Positions 1-5,521 of a stretch of 5,521 nt of DNA are shown here, piece after piece (positions within the stretch are counted from its first letter, which is position 1; every line of letters starts with the position of its first letter). The translations under genes and the position numbers were made by a program. The DNA comes from Microcaldota archaeon (GTDB lineage: Archaea > Micrarchaeota > Micrarchaeia > Anstonellales > Bilamarchaeaceae). The notes under the pieces are model-generated. The model did no database searches, was not told the DNA's origin, and saw only the letters and a program-made list of their open reading frames with translations. Where the stretch lies: NCBI GenBank assembly GCA_023247345.1, contig JAHFGR010000081.1, positions 1-5,521 of the forward strand, read 5' to 3'.

Positions 1-18
1 TCCAGCCATTAATTTCAT
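1..18 (-). CDS. Possible 5' end of a divergent gene (first six codons only)
   Basis: The minus strand has an ATG at 18-16 followed by five open codons, giving MKLMAG before the window ends. The only support is positional. The ATG lies exactly as far from the palindromic TATA box at 41-50 as the ATG of the kinase gene on the other strand does (23 bases between box and codon on each side). That is right for a leaderless archaeal transcript. No function can be assigned from six residues, and an 18-base open frame could easily be chance. Confidence 0.3.
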
Positions 19-40
19 GTCTATATAAGTGTTAAGGTGT

Positions 41-50
41 GTTTATAAAC
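41..50. promoter_or_regulatory. Palindromic TATA box, probable bidirectional core promoter
   Basis: GTTTATAAAC is a perfect 10-bp palindrome containing an archaeal-type TATA box (TTTATAAA, 42-49) that reads the same on both strands. Its centre is 27.5 bases from the first base of the kinase ATG (73) and 27.5 bases from the first base of a minus-strand ATG (18). Archaeal TATA boxes are typically centred about 25-27 bp upstream of the transcription start, so transcripts in both directions would be leaderless or nearly so. The flank at 51-63 is pyrimidine-rich on plus, hence purine-rich on minus, which could act as a BRE for the minus direction. No Shine-Dalgarno motif precedes ATG 73. Confidence 0.5.
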
Positions 51-72
51 ATTTCTCTTCATAGAATATTGT

Positions 73-1170
73 ATGCAAGGACCAAAAGGTACCAGGTTGA
101 TGTTTTCGCTGCCTCCAGCAGATGCAGCTAAAGCAGACAGAACAAGGCTATTTGGCGCTAGGATGACACAGATAATGACTAGGAATAAGCCAGCACCAGA
201 TCGTGCAATACCAGTTGCGGATCCGGTTTATACTGGAAGAGTAATTCGGGTTAAAAGCAAGGGCGACATACAACAAGTTTACCAAATAGGTGAGCAAATA
301 GGAGAAGGTGGTTTAGCTTATGTTTACAAAGGTACGCGAGTCGGTGATAGAGAAGAGGTAGCAATAAAGATACTCAAACTTGACGTACAAGAAGAGAGAG
401 TAAAGGAACGCTTTTTAGCAGAAGGATTCTTTTTAACGCAATTTGACCATCCGAATATATTGAAATGCTATGGCGCGCTAAAGCAGGATAACACGGTTTA
501 TTTGATTATCGAATTACTCAAGGGGGATACGTTAACAAATATTTTAAGACAGATTAAACTATCTGTTCAAGATGCGGTTGCAGTTACTCTGCTTATAATC
601 GACGGATTGGAAGAAGCCCATTCTGCTGGCGTTGTTCACCGCGATTTAAAGCCGGAAAATATTTTCGTATGCGAAGACGGCACGCTGAAAATAATCGATT
701 TCGGAGTTTCGAGAGTTGAAGGCGGGACGGGTTTTGGATTTACTGCAAAAGGCACTACACTTGGTACGGCCGAGTATATGGCGCCAGAGCAAATATCTGA
801 TTCGAATGTCGATGCAAGAGCTGACATATATTCCTTGGGAATAATACTGTACGAAATGCTTGCGGGTGCAGTGCCATTTACAAATGAAAATAGAGATGAA
901 CAAACAAGAATTATGGCTATAATGATGAGACATTTAAACGAAAAACCAAAACCAATTAAAGATGCTAACCAGCGCGTTTCAGAACAACTTGAAAGTTTAG
1001 TTTCCAAATTATTAGCCAAAAACAAGGATGAAAGATATCGGACAGCTATAGAAGTTAAGGAAGACTTGGAGCGCTTGCGGGATAACGGATTGCTAGAAGC
1101 TGAGCCAAGCAAAGCAAGAGGACTGTTAGCTAGGTTATTTGCAGTGGGATCAGGAAAAGGACGTGAATAA
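73..1170 (+). CDS. Soluble Hanks-type Ser/Thr protein kinase
   Basis: This 365-residue protein has a complete eukaryotic-like protein kinase domain at about residues 70-335. It should transfer the ATP gamma-phosphate to Ser/Thr of unknown substrates in the cytoplasm. Visible elements are the glycine-rich loop GEGGLAYVY (77-85), VAIK with ATP-binding Lys99, alpha-C Glu117, catalytic HRDLKPEN (189-196; base Asp191, Lys193, Asn196), metal-binding DFG (209-211), GTAEYMAPEQ (231-240), Asp251 and a late Arg (321 or 323). All catalytic residues are present, so it should be active. A basic, probably disordered segment of about 65 residues precedes the domain, and a short amphipathic tail follows it. 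There is no membrane segment or sensor domain. ATG 73 was chosen because it is the first ATG after an in-frame stop at 46-48 and fits a leaderless start from the TATA box at 42-49. Met10 at 100, with a weak AGGT upstream, is an alternative. The stop is one base before the next kinase gene, indicating an operon. Confidence 0.93.
   Translation: MQGPKGTRLMFSLPPADAAKADRTRLFGARMTQIMTRNKPAPDRAIPVADPVYTGRVIRVKSKGDIQQVYQIGEQIGEGGLAYVYKGTRVGDREEVAIKILKLDVQEERVKERFLAEGFFLTQFDHPNILKCYGALKQDNTVYLIIELLKGDTLTNILRQIKLSVQDAVAVTLLIIDGLEEAHSAGVVHRDLKPENIFVCEDGTLKIIDFGVSRVEGGTGFGFTAKGTTLGTAEYMAPEQISDSNVDARADIYSLGIILYEMLAGAVPFTNENRDEQTRIMAIMMRHLNEKPKPIKDANQRVSEQLESLVSKLLAKNKDERYRTAIEVKEDLERLRDNGLLEAEPSKARGLLARLFAVGSGKGRE
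1153..1160 (+). promoter_or_regulatory. Purine-rich Shine-Dalgarno-like site for the second kinase
   Basis: GGAAAAGG ends 11 bases before the ATG at 1172 and lies inside the last codons of the upstream kinase gene. It is an imperfect Shine-Dalgarno match. As an internal operon gene the second kinase cannot be leaderless, so a site here is expected. It supports ATG 1172 over the in-frame TTG at 1139, which would add 11 residues overlapping the upstream gene. A GTG at 1163 is too close to the motif. Confidence 0.4.
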
Positions 1171-1171
1171 A

Positions 1172-3187
1172 ATGGCAACTCCTCCTCAGGGTAGTAGAGT
1201 CGATGTATACGGACCAACGCAAGTGGGATCAACACCACCAACTATGGCAGCAATAAGATCAGCCGCACCATTAGTAGATGGACTAACTGCACTAGGAATT
1301 ATAGGAAAAGAAGTTAATGGTTATAAAATTACAAGAGAACTAGGCAAGGAAAACGGAGTATATCTGGCAGTATCTGCTGATGGAAGAAAAGAAGTAGCAA
1401 TAAAAATAATTGGAACAGAAGAAGCGAAGAGACTTGGAGAAGGGATTGAAGCAAGGCTTGGGAAAGAAGCGACAATAATTTTAGCGCACATGGGACTTGT
1501 AAAAATTACAAATATTCAAACAATAGATGGCAATTACGTAGCGATAACTGCGGATTTTGTTAATGCACAGAGGCTCCAGGACTTTACGAGATCTGGAAAG
1601 GTAACTGAAGATAGTGTTGTCTTTGCCACAACACAAACAGTTAATTTGCTCTTAGATGCAGAAAGATTAATTGGCACAAATGTAACCGGTTTCGTTATCA
1701 GGGAACTTATCGGCATGGGCGGAATGGGTTTTATATACTCAGCAACGAATCCAACAACCGAACAAAAAGTTGCGATAAAGGTTCTTAAGTTATTGCCCAG
1801 TGTAAGCACTGCAGAGCTTGGAAAACGCTTCGAACAAGAAGCCAGGGCGCTCGCATTGCTAGCTGATCATCCGAACATAGTTGCGATTAATAATTTTCCA
1901 ATACTGTCATCTGGCGAACCAGCATTAGTTATGAATTTTGTTGAGGGTAAGAATCTGGCAGACATAATCACAGACAGAAGACTGACAAAAAGAGAAGTGT
2001 TCGAGATATTTAAACAAGTATTCGATGCCTTAGAATATGCACACTCGAAAGGAGTATTGCATAGGGATATGAAGCCGGCAAATATTATTGTAAAAGAGAA
2101 TGGGGCATTGCACGCAAAGGTAGCTGATTTTGGAATAGCGAGAATGCAGGCTGATGCAACTGATCACAGATTAACGCAAACTGGTGCAGTTATGGGAACA
2201 CCAGATTATATGCCTCCTGAGCTAATACTTGGTAGGGAAGCGACTGCTGCTTCTGACGTTTATTCGCTTGCCGCAACTATATTCGAAGCATTAACTGGCA
2301 GAAAATTATTTGGTGACGATCCTCGCGCTGGACATCTTACAAAAAAACCACCGCATTTATTGGAGATGGGAGTTAGCTCTGGCAGATTATTGGATGAGAT
2401 ATTACAACGCGCATTGGACAAGAATACTCAAAAAAGATTTAAAACTATGACAGATTTCAAAAGAGACTTTGAAATTGCAATGGGACAAGAATTAGGCGAA
2501 TTAGGACCAAATCCTAGATCGCCACAAAAACTAAAAAAACCAGAAATAAAGGTTCTTAGATTAGCTAAAGGAATATTTAGAATAGTAATTGTTAAGCCAC
2601 TTGGAATAGCTGTAAGGGTATTGGTTATATCATCAATTTTAGTAGCAGCATCTGCATTTTCATTGAATAAAGGGTGGATAAAAAAAGAATGGGTACCGAA
2701 TGTTTCTGCTCCTTATATTGGCAATGTAAGAGAAAGATTAACATGGCTAAGTGGAACTAACATTAAAGATTTCGAAGCTTTAAAATTAGAAGTAAGGGCT
2801 TCAGACGAGCACAAAACGAACGCGCTTGCTGAGGAATACCAAGAAGCAGTTGCTGCTTTTAGAAAATTCGTTAGCCAAAAAAGTGTTATGGGCAGATATG
2901 GGGAGCTTAAAGCTAACGACGATACTCTCAATGTAGTAAAAACTTCATCAGGAGAAATAGAAGACCATGATGTTCGCGCTGCAGTAGAAAGAGATGGAGT
3001 TTATTATAGACCGTCGATAAAAATATATGGCAGAGCAGTCTTCGATGCTACAATATTCTTAACAACTGATGATAAGAGAAAATATAATCAAGCAATAGGC
3101 TTATTTTTATTAGAAGGAAATCTTATTAGCCATGAAGACGCGATAGAGTTAGCAAAAAGATTTTCAGCATATGCGATAAAGAGATAA
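1172..3187 (+). CDS. Membrane-anchored Ser/Thr kinase with N-terminal partial pseudokinase module
   Basis: This 671-residue protein has four parts. Residues 48-168 form a degenerate, truncated kinase module (see separate entry). Residues 174-437 form a complete Hanks-type kinase: GMGGMG loop (181-186), VAIK Lys203, alpha-C Glu223, HRDMKPAN (297-304), DFG (319-321), an activation segment with TQTGAVMGTPDYM (335-347), PPE in place of APE (348-350), Asp362 and Arg422. A Pro/Lys-rich juxtamembrane stretch leads to one hydrophobic segment at about 479-498. Residues 499-671 form a cysteine-free domain with no family I recognise. More positive charge lies before the membrane segment, so the kinase should be cytoplasmic and the C-terminal domain outside. 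This topology resembles bacterial PknB-type receptor kinases, but no PASTA repeat is visible. Thr335 and Thr337 are plausible autophosphorylation sites. The gene begins one base after the upstream kinase stop, so transcription and probably translation are coupled. The ligand and substrates are unknown. Confidence 0.92.
   Translation: MATPPQGSRVDVYGPTQVGSTPPTMAAIRSAAPLVDGLTALGIIGKEVNGYKITRELGKENGVYLAVSADGRKEVAIKIIGTEEAKRLGEGIEARLGKEATIILAHMGLVKITNIQTIDGNYVAITADFVNAQRLQDFTRSGKVTEDSVVFATTQTVNLLLDAERLIGTNVTGFVIRELIGMGGMGFIYSATNPTTEQKVAIKVLKLLPSVSTAELGKRFEQEARALALLADHPNIVAINNFPILSSGEPALVMNFVEGKNLADIITDRRLTKREVFEIFKQVFDALEYAHSKGVLHRDMKPANIIVKENGALHAKVADFGIARMQADATDHRLTQTGAVMGTPDYMPPELILGREATAASDVYSLAATIFEALTGRKLFGDDPRAGHLTKKPPHLLEMGVSSGRLLDEILQRALDKNTQKRFKTMTDFKRDFEIAMGQELGELGPNPRSPQKLKKPEIKVLRLAKGIFRIVIVKPLGIAVRVLVISSILVAASAFSLNKGWIKKEWVPNVSAPYIGNVRERLTWLSGTNIKDFEALKLEVRASDEHKTNALAEEYQEAVAAFRKFVSQKSVMGRYGELKANDDTLNVVKTSSGEIEDHDVRAAVERDGVYYRPSIKIYGRAVFDATIFLTTDDKRKYNQAIGLFLLEGNLISHEDAIELAKRFSAYAIKR
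1313..1675 (+). other. Truncated pseudokinase module inside the membrane kinase
   Basis: Residues 48-168 of the 671-aa protein align by eye with the first half of the full kinase domain that follows. GYKITRELG matches the beta1 strand, VAIK (75-78) the Lys strand, a Glu at 99 the alpha-C helix, ITADFVNAQRLQDF (125-138) the hinge and alpha-D, and VNLLLDAERLIG (157-168) the helix that normally precedes the HRD loop. The glycine-rich loop is eroded (LGKENGVYLAV). The segment stops where the catalytic loop should begin: no HRD, DFG or APE follows before the second kinase starts. It cannot catalyse phosphotransfer. A regulatory or dimerisation role is an inference. Confidence 0.6.
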
Positions 3188-3202
3188 ATTGAATATTTCA
3201 AT
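3188..3202. terminator. Weak inverted repeat between convergent genes
   Basis: ATTGAA-TAT-TTCAAT is a 6-bp inverted repeat with a 3-base loop, directly after the stop of the membrane kinase. The rest of the 35-bp gap before the convergent lipoprotein stop (3223) is AT-rich (TTGTTAATATTATTATT), with no long T-run. It may contribute to termination on either strand, but the stem contains few G/C pairs and could be chance. Confidence 0.2.
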
Positions 3203-3222
3203 CCAGTAAATTGTTAATATTA

Positions 3223-4482
3223 TTATTTCTTATCAAGCGCAACATTATCCGATTTCATACCGAGACAATTTGGGTCATCGCTCGATACAGTTCCTTCTAA
3301 GCGATTACCTGAAGTTAAACTAAGTTTCCACACGTCATCGCCAACATCTGTTAATGTTAATCCAGACGATTCGATATTTCCGGTTATTTCAGACTCACCC
3401 GGCACTACGGAGGATAATGTTGGGCACCCACCTCCATTAGAATTCGAAAGCTCTTGCGCATCAAATAATTCTGTGTTGAAGTATAACATTCCTTCAACTT
3501 TATTATCATCTTTTTGCGTTAATTCAATAGTAATTGCACCTGGCTTTCCAACATATCTGCAGCTTGCAGTGCTCGGGCAATTATTGGTAAAGGTAAGCGT
3601 ACCGGCCCATGCACCTGACCATGTTTCTGCAACTGTTTTTTCCTCTGGTTTAACTAACTTGCAGCTATGGCTGGCATAATCCCACACTAAACATTCTCTT
3701 CCTGTTTCCTCATCTACTTTCGGATCGATTATCTTATATCCGCCATCAGCCGATGCATCTTTTACTTTGTATTTTAATCCCATATCTTGAGTACAGCCGC
3801 CTGAAACATGTTTGGCGTTCCATTCAAAATGCCATGGTTCACTGTCTAATCTGCAGAATCCTTTTGCGATCATTGCATTTGTCAGCTCTTCTTCGCAAGA
3901 CACGTTTACTATTCGCCCTCTGGTTCCTTCGCACCACATATCAACTGCCACGTTAGAAGTATGCGCGCAATTCTCTGGTTTGCCATTGGCAACAAGAATA
4001 TCTATTACTTTATTTCTGTCAGATATATCTACGTTTTTCAATGCACCTTTTGGCACATAACCACCATTTTCATCTCTAGAAAATAACGCGCTTTTTGTAA
4101 TATCGCAAACAGGATCGCTACATATTCTGTCTTCTGTTGCCAGGCATTTATCATAAAATATTGAAGCCTGCGTGTTCAAACTTCTGCTTGCATCTGTAAT
4201 TATTATTTTCTTTCCGGTTTTCTCGCGAAGAGTTTTCGCAACATCTTCAAATTCTGATAGTATGTCTTTTGAAACTTGATTATTATTAGTTGCCACAATA
4301 AAGTTATCTGAATCTTGCAAAGTTGCTAGTCCATTATCTCCTGAAGTAGGTTGCGGATTAGGCTGTGGTTGTGGAGACTGTGGTTGCTGGACAGGCACTG
4401 TTGAAGTTTTTTCTTTGGCTTGCTGATCACCAGTGCAACCTGCAAATATTATAAATGCGATAAAAAGTACAAAAAACTTCAT
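3223..4482 (-). CDS. Cysteine-rich lipoprotein with M15-type D-Ala-D-Ala carboxypeptidase-like domain
   Basis: This 419-residue protein begins with a short hydrophobic signal sequence ending in a lipobox-like FAGC (13-16), so Cys16 is probably lipid-modified and the mature protein faces outward. A Pro/Gln-rich linker (29-46) follows. Residues 60-230 resemble M15 (VanY-like) metallopeptidases. DASRSLNTQ (97-105) fits the substrate-side Arg region. HTSNVAVD supplies zinc ligands His174 and Asp181 (H-x6-D). EPWHFEW supplies Glu215 and His218 (ExxH). Known relatives cleave D-Ala-D-Ala ends of peptidoglycan peptides; the substrate here is unknown. A short cysteine hairpin (264-274) leads to a beta-rich domain (285-419) starting WSGAWAGTLTF. 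Fourteen cysteines besides Cys16 suggest disulfides. ATG 4482 immediately precedes the signal sequence and lies 31 bases after a TATA box, with no Shine-Dalgarno. It is convergent to the kinases and downstream of gcvPB, with its own promoter. Confidence 0.85.
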   Translation of the reverse strand: MKFFVLFIAFIIFAGCTGDQQAKEKTSTVPVQQPQSPQPQPNPQPTSGDNGLATLQDSDNFIVATNNNQVSKDILSEFEDVAKTLREKTGKKIIITDASRSLNTQASIFYDKCLATEDRICSDPVCDITKSALFSRDENGGYVPKGALKNVDISDRNKVIDILVANGKPENCAHTSNVAVDMWCEGTRGRIVNVSCEEELTNAMIAKGFCRLDSEPWHFEWNAKHVSGGCTQDMGLKYKVKDASADGGYKIIDPKVDEETGRECLVWDYASHSCKLVKPEEKTVAETWSGAWAGTLTFTNNCPSTASCRYVGKPGAITIELTQKDDNKVEGMLYFNTELFDAQELSNSNGGGCPTLSSVVPGESEITGNIESSGLTLTDVGDDVWKLSLTSGNRLEGTVSSDDPNCLGMKSDNVALDKK

Positions 4483-4490
4483 AACAGTAA

Positions 4491-4515
4491 TAAAAAGTTA
4501 AAGATTAAAAAGTTA
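4491..4515 (-). repeat. Two direct copies of a 10-bp motif in the lipoprotein core promoter
   Basis: TAAAAAGTTA (plus-strand reading) occurs at 4491-4500 and again at 4506-4515, start to start 15 bp. The distal copy touches the TATA box and the proximal copy covers the predicted transcription start. Tandem motifs in this position could be an operator for a repressor. The sequence is very AT-rich, so chance is a real alternative. On the transcribed strand the same copies give T-runs of five. Confidence 0.35.
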
Positions 4516-4521
4516 TTTAAA
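4514..4521 (-). promoter_or_regulatory. Archaeal TATA box for the lipoprotein gene
   Basis: Read on the minus strand this is TTTAAATA, a near-consensus archaeal TATA box, in the 53-bp gap between the gcvPB stop and the lipoprotein ATG. Its centre lies about 35 bases from the ATG, so transcription should start around 4491-4493 and leave a leader of roughly ten bases. No Shine-Dalgarno sequence is present in that leader (TTTATTACTGTT precedes the ATG). No clear purine-rich BRE is seen just upstream. Confidence 0.55.
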
Positions 4522-4535
4522 TCAAGAGAAAATAA

Positions 4536-5521
4536 TTAGCATATTCTGCAAACCGGTTCGTATCTTAGATTTGGCTGCCTTGCAGCGCGCACGCCATCCA
4601 AGCGGCCTACAGGCGTGCTGATTGGTGCATTGTGCAATAATTCTGGCTGCTTAACTGCTTCTTCTGCAATCTTTTTCATTGCGCTGATAAACGCATCCAA
4701 TGTTGCTTTACTCTCTGTTTCAGTTGGCTCAATCATTATCGCTTCTTTTACAATTAATGGGAAATATATTGTTGGCGCATGGAATCCGTAATCTAATAAG
4801 CGCTTGGCAATGTCCATTGTGTGAATTCCGTGTTTAGCAAATGGCTCGCCGGAAAATACACATTCGTGCGCACATGTTTTGTTATATGGCAGAGAGTAGT
4901 AGGCATCAAGAGATCGCATGATATAATTTGCATTTAAAACTGCAATTTGAGATACACGCTTTAGCATTTTTCCATAACTTTTTATGTATGTATACGCGCG
5001 CACGTGCATTCCAAAATTTCCGAAAAAGCTGCGCACTCTGCCGATGCTTTCAGATTTGTTAAACTCCAATAGATATTGCTCGTTTTGCCTAACAATGCAT
5101 GGCACAGGCAAATATTTTTCCAAAAATTTCTTCACGCCAACAGGCCCGGAGCCTGGCCCGCCACCACCATGCGGAGTGCTGAATGTTTTATGCAGATTCA
5201 AATGCATCATATCGAATCCTTGATCACCCGGACGCGTAATGCCGAGCATTGCATTCATGTTAGCTCCATCACAATAAGTAAGCGCGCCGGCATCGTGCAT
5301 AATTTTATTTATTTCGACTATATTTTCTTCAAATAAACCTAGCGTGCTCGGGTTTGTCAGCATAAGTAAAGCAGTATTACTGTCGACCTTAGTTTTCAGT
5401 TCTTCTAGATCAACTCCACCTGATGAATTTGTTTTTACTTCTACAACTTCGAATCCACACATTGCTGCGCTTGCGGGATTAGTGCCGTGCGCGCTATCTG
5501 GAATTATTACTTTGTTTCTCT
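4536..5521 (-). CDS. gcvPB: Glycine dehydrogenase (decarboxylating) subunit 2, 5' end outside window
   Basis: This is the C-terminal 327 residues of the PLP-binding subunit of the split P-protein of the glycine cleavage system. With subunit 1 it decarboxylates glycine and passes the aminomethyl group to the lipoyl arm of H-protein in the cytoplasm. The frame stays open to the window edge and reads PDSAHGTNPASA just inside it, a family hallmark. The ATG at 5462 is therefore internal and not the start. Other signatures are NPSTLGLFE, DGANMNAMLG and LNLHKTFSTPHGGGGPGSGP, in which the Lys encoded at 5187-5189 is the expected PLP Schiff-base residue. The C-terminus (RLDGVRAARQPNLRY) is family-typical, with a few extra residues ending in Cys-Arg-Ile-Cys. 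Family members are about 470-520 residues, so roughly the first third lies beyond 5521. The stop is followed on the coding strand by a pyrimidine-rich stretch (4524-4535) that may aid termination. No frameshift or missing key residue is visible. Confidence 0.95.
   Translation of the reverse strand, partial: RNKVIIPDSAHGTNPASAAMCGFEVVEVKTNSSGGVDLEELKTKVDSNTALLMLTNPSTLGLFEENIVEINKIMHDAGALTYCDGANMNAMLGITRPGDQGFDMMHLNLHKTFSTPHGGGGPGSGPVGVKKFLEKYLPVPCIVRQNEQYLLEFNKSESIGRVRSFFGNFGMHVRAYTYIKSYGKMLKRVSQIAVLNANYIMRSLDAYYSLPYNKTCAHECVFSGEPFAKHGIHTMDIAKRLLDYGFHAPTIYFPLIVKEAIMIEPTETESKATLDAFISAMKKIAEEAVKQPELLHNAPISTPVGRLDGVRAARQPNLRYEPVCRIC

Noticed and set aside
20..29. TATATAAG as the main TATA box for the first kinase
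   Set aside because: It would start transcription near 50 and give a leader of about 22 bases without a Shine-Dalgarno motif. The box at 42-49 fits a leaderless start at ATG 73 better. It could still be a secondary promoter.
1139..1171. Start of the second kinase at the in-frame TTG (1139)
   Set aside because: It would overlap the upstream gene by 32 bases. ATG 1172 sits one base after the upstream stop and behind a purine-rich site.
1143..1230. AGTGGGATCA repeated at 1143-1152 and 1221-1230
   Set aside because: Both copies lie in coding sequence in different contexts, with no extension beyond ten bases, so chance is sufficient.
636..1241. Minus-strand open frame of about 200 codons antisense to the first kinase
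   Set aside because: It lies opposite a clear kinase domain whose conserved motifs fix the coding strand, its product has no recognisable domain, and it has no promoter or ribosome-binding signal.
3473..4060. Plus-strand open frames opposite the lipoprotein gene
   Set aside because: The minus-strand protein has a signal sequence, a full M15 signature and many conserved-type cysteines. The plus frames are short and read as mirror translations.
4345..4398. Simple G/T-rich repeat in the lipoprotein gene
   Set aside because: It is explained by the Pro/Gln-rich linker codons (residues 29-46) and shows no fixed repeat unit suggestive of a separate element.
4984..5336. Plus-strand open frames opposite gcvPB
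   Set aside because: They overlap the most conserved part of GcvPB, including the PLP lysine region, and encode nothing recognisable.

Overview
The window most likely comes from an AT-leaning archaeon, possibly of the DPANN type. The main argument is promoter architecture. TTTAAATA and TTTATAAA boxes of archaeal form lie at about the right distance upstream of ATG codons to give leaderless or very short-leader transcripts, and no Shine-Dalgarno motif precedes those ATGs. Heavy use of ATA, AGA and AGG codons and a split-type glycine dehydrogenase (separate subunit 2) agree with this but do not prove it. No rRNA, tRNA or lineage-specific protein is present, so the assignment is an inference.

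Layout from left to right. Positions 1-72 look like a divergent, shared promoter: a perfect palindromic TATA box lies exactly midway between the start of the first kinase gene and a possible start on the other strand, whose gene leaves the window. Next come two adjacent plus-strand genes separated by one base, both encoding Hanks-type Ser/Thr protein kinases. The first (365 aa) is soluble with a complete catalytic set. The second (671 aa) carries a truncated, degenerate kinase N-terminal module, then a complete kinase domain, a basic juxtamembrane stretch, one membrane segment and an unrecognised C-terminal domain of about 170 residues that is probably outside the cell. A 35-bp gap with no strong signal separates them from convergent minus-strand genes.

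On the minus strand, a cysteine-rich lipoprotein (419 aa) has a complete metal-binding signature of M15-type D-Ala-D-Ala carboxypeptidases and a beta-rich C-terminal domain. It has its own TATA box in the 53-bp gap behind gcvPB. The gcvPB gene (glycine dehydrogenase, decarboxylating, subunit 2) runs off the right edge and lacks its N-terminal part.

The kinase pair is the probable functional unit: a cytosolic kinase and a receptor-like membrane kinase, co-transcribed and perhaps translationally coupled, suggesting a two-kinase signalling relay. The lipoprotein is a surface hydrolase candidate. gcvPB is housekeeping one-carbon and glycine metabolism, and nothing ties it functionally to the kinases. 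There is no stretch over 300 bases without a gene.
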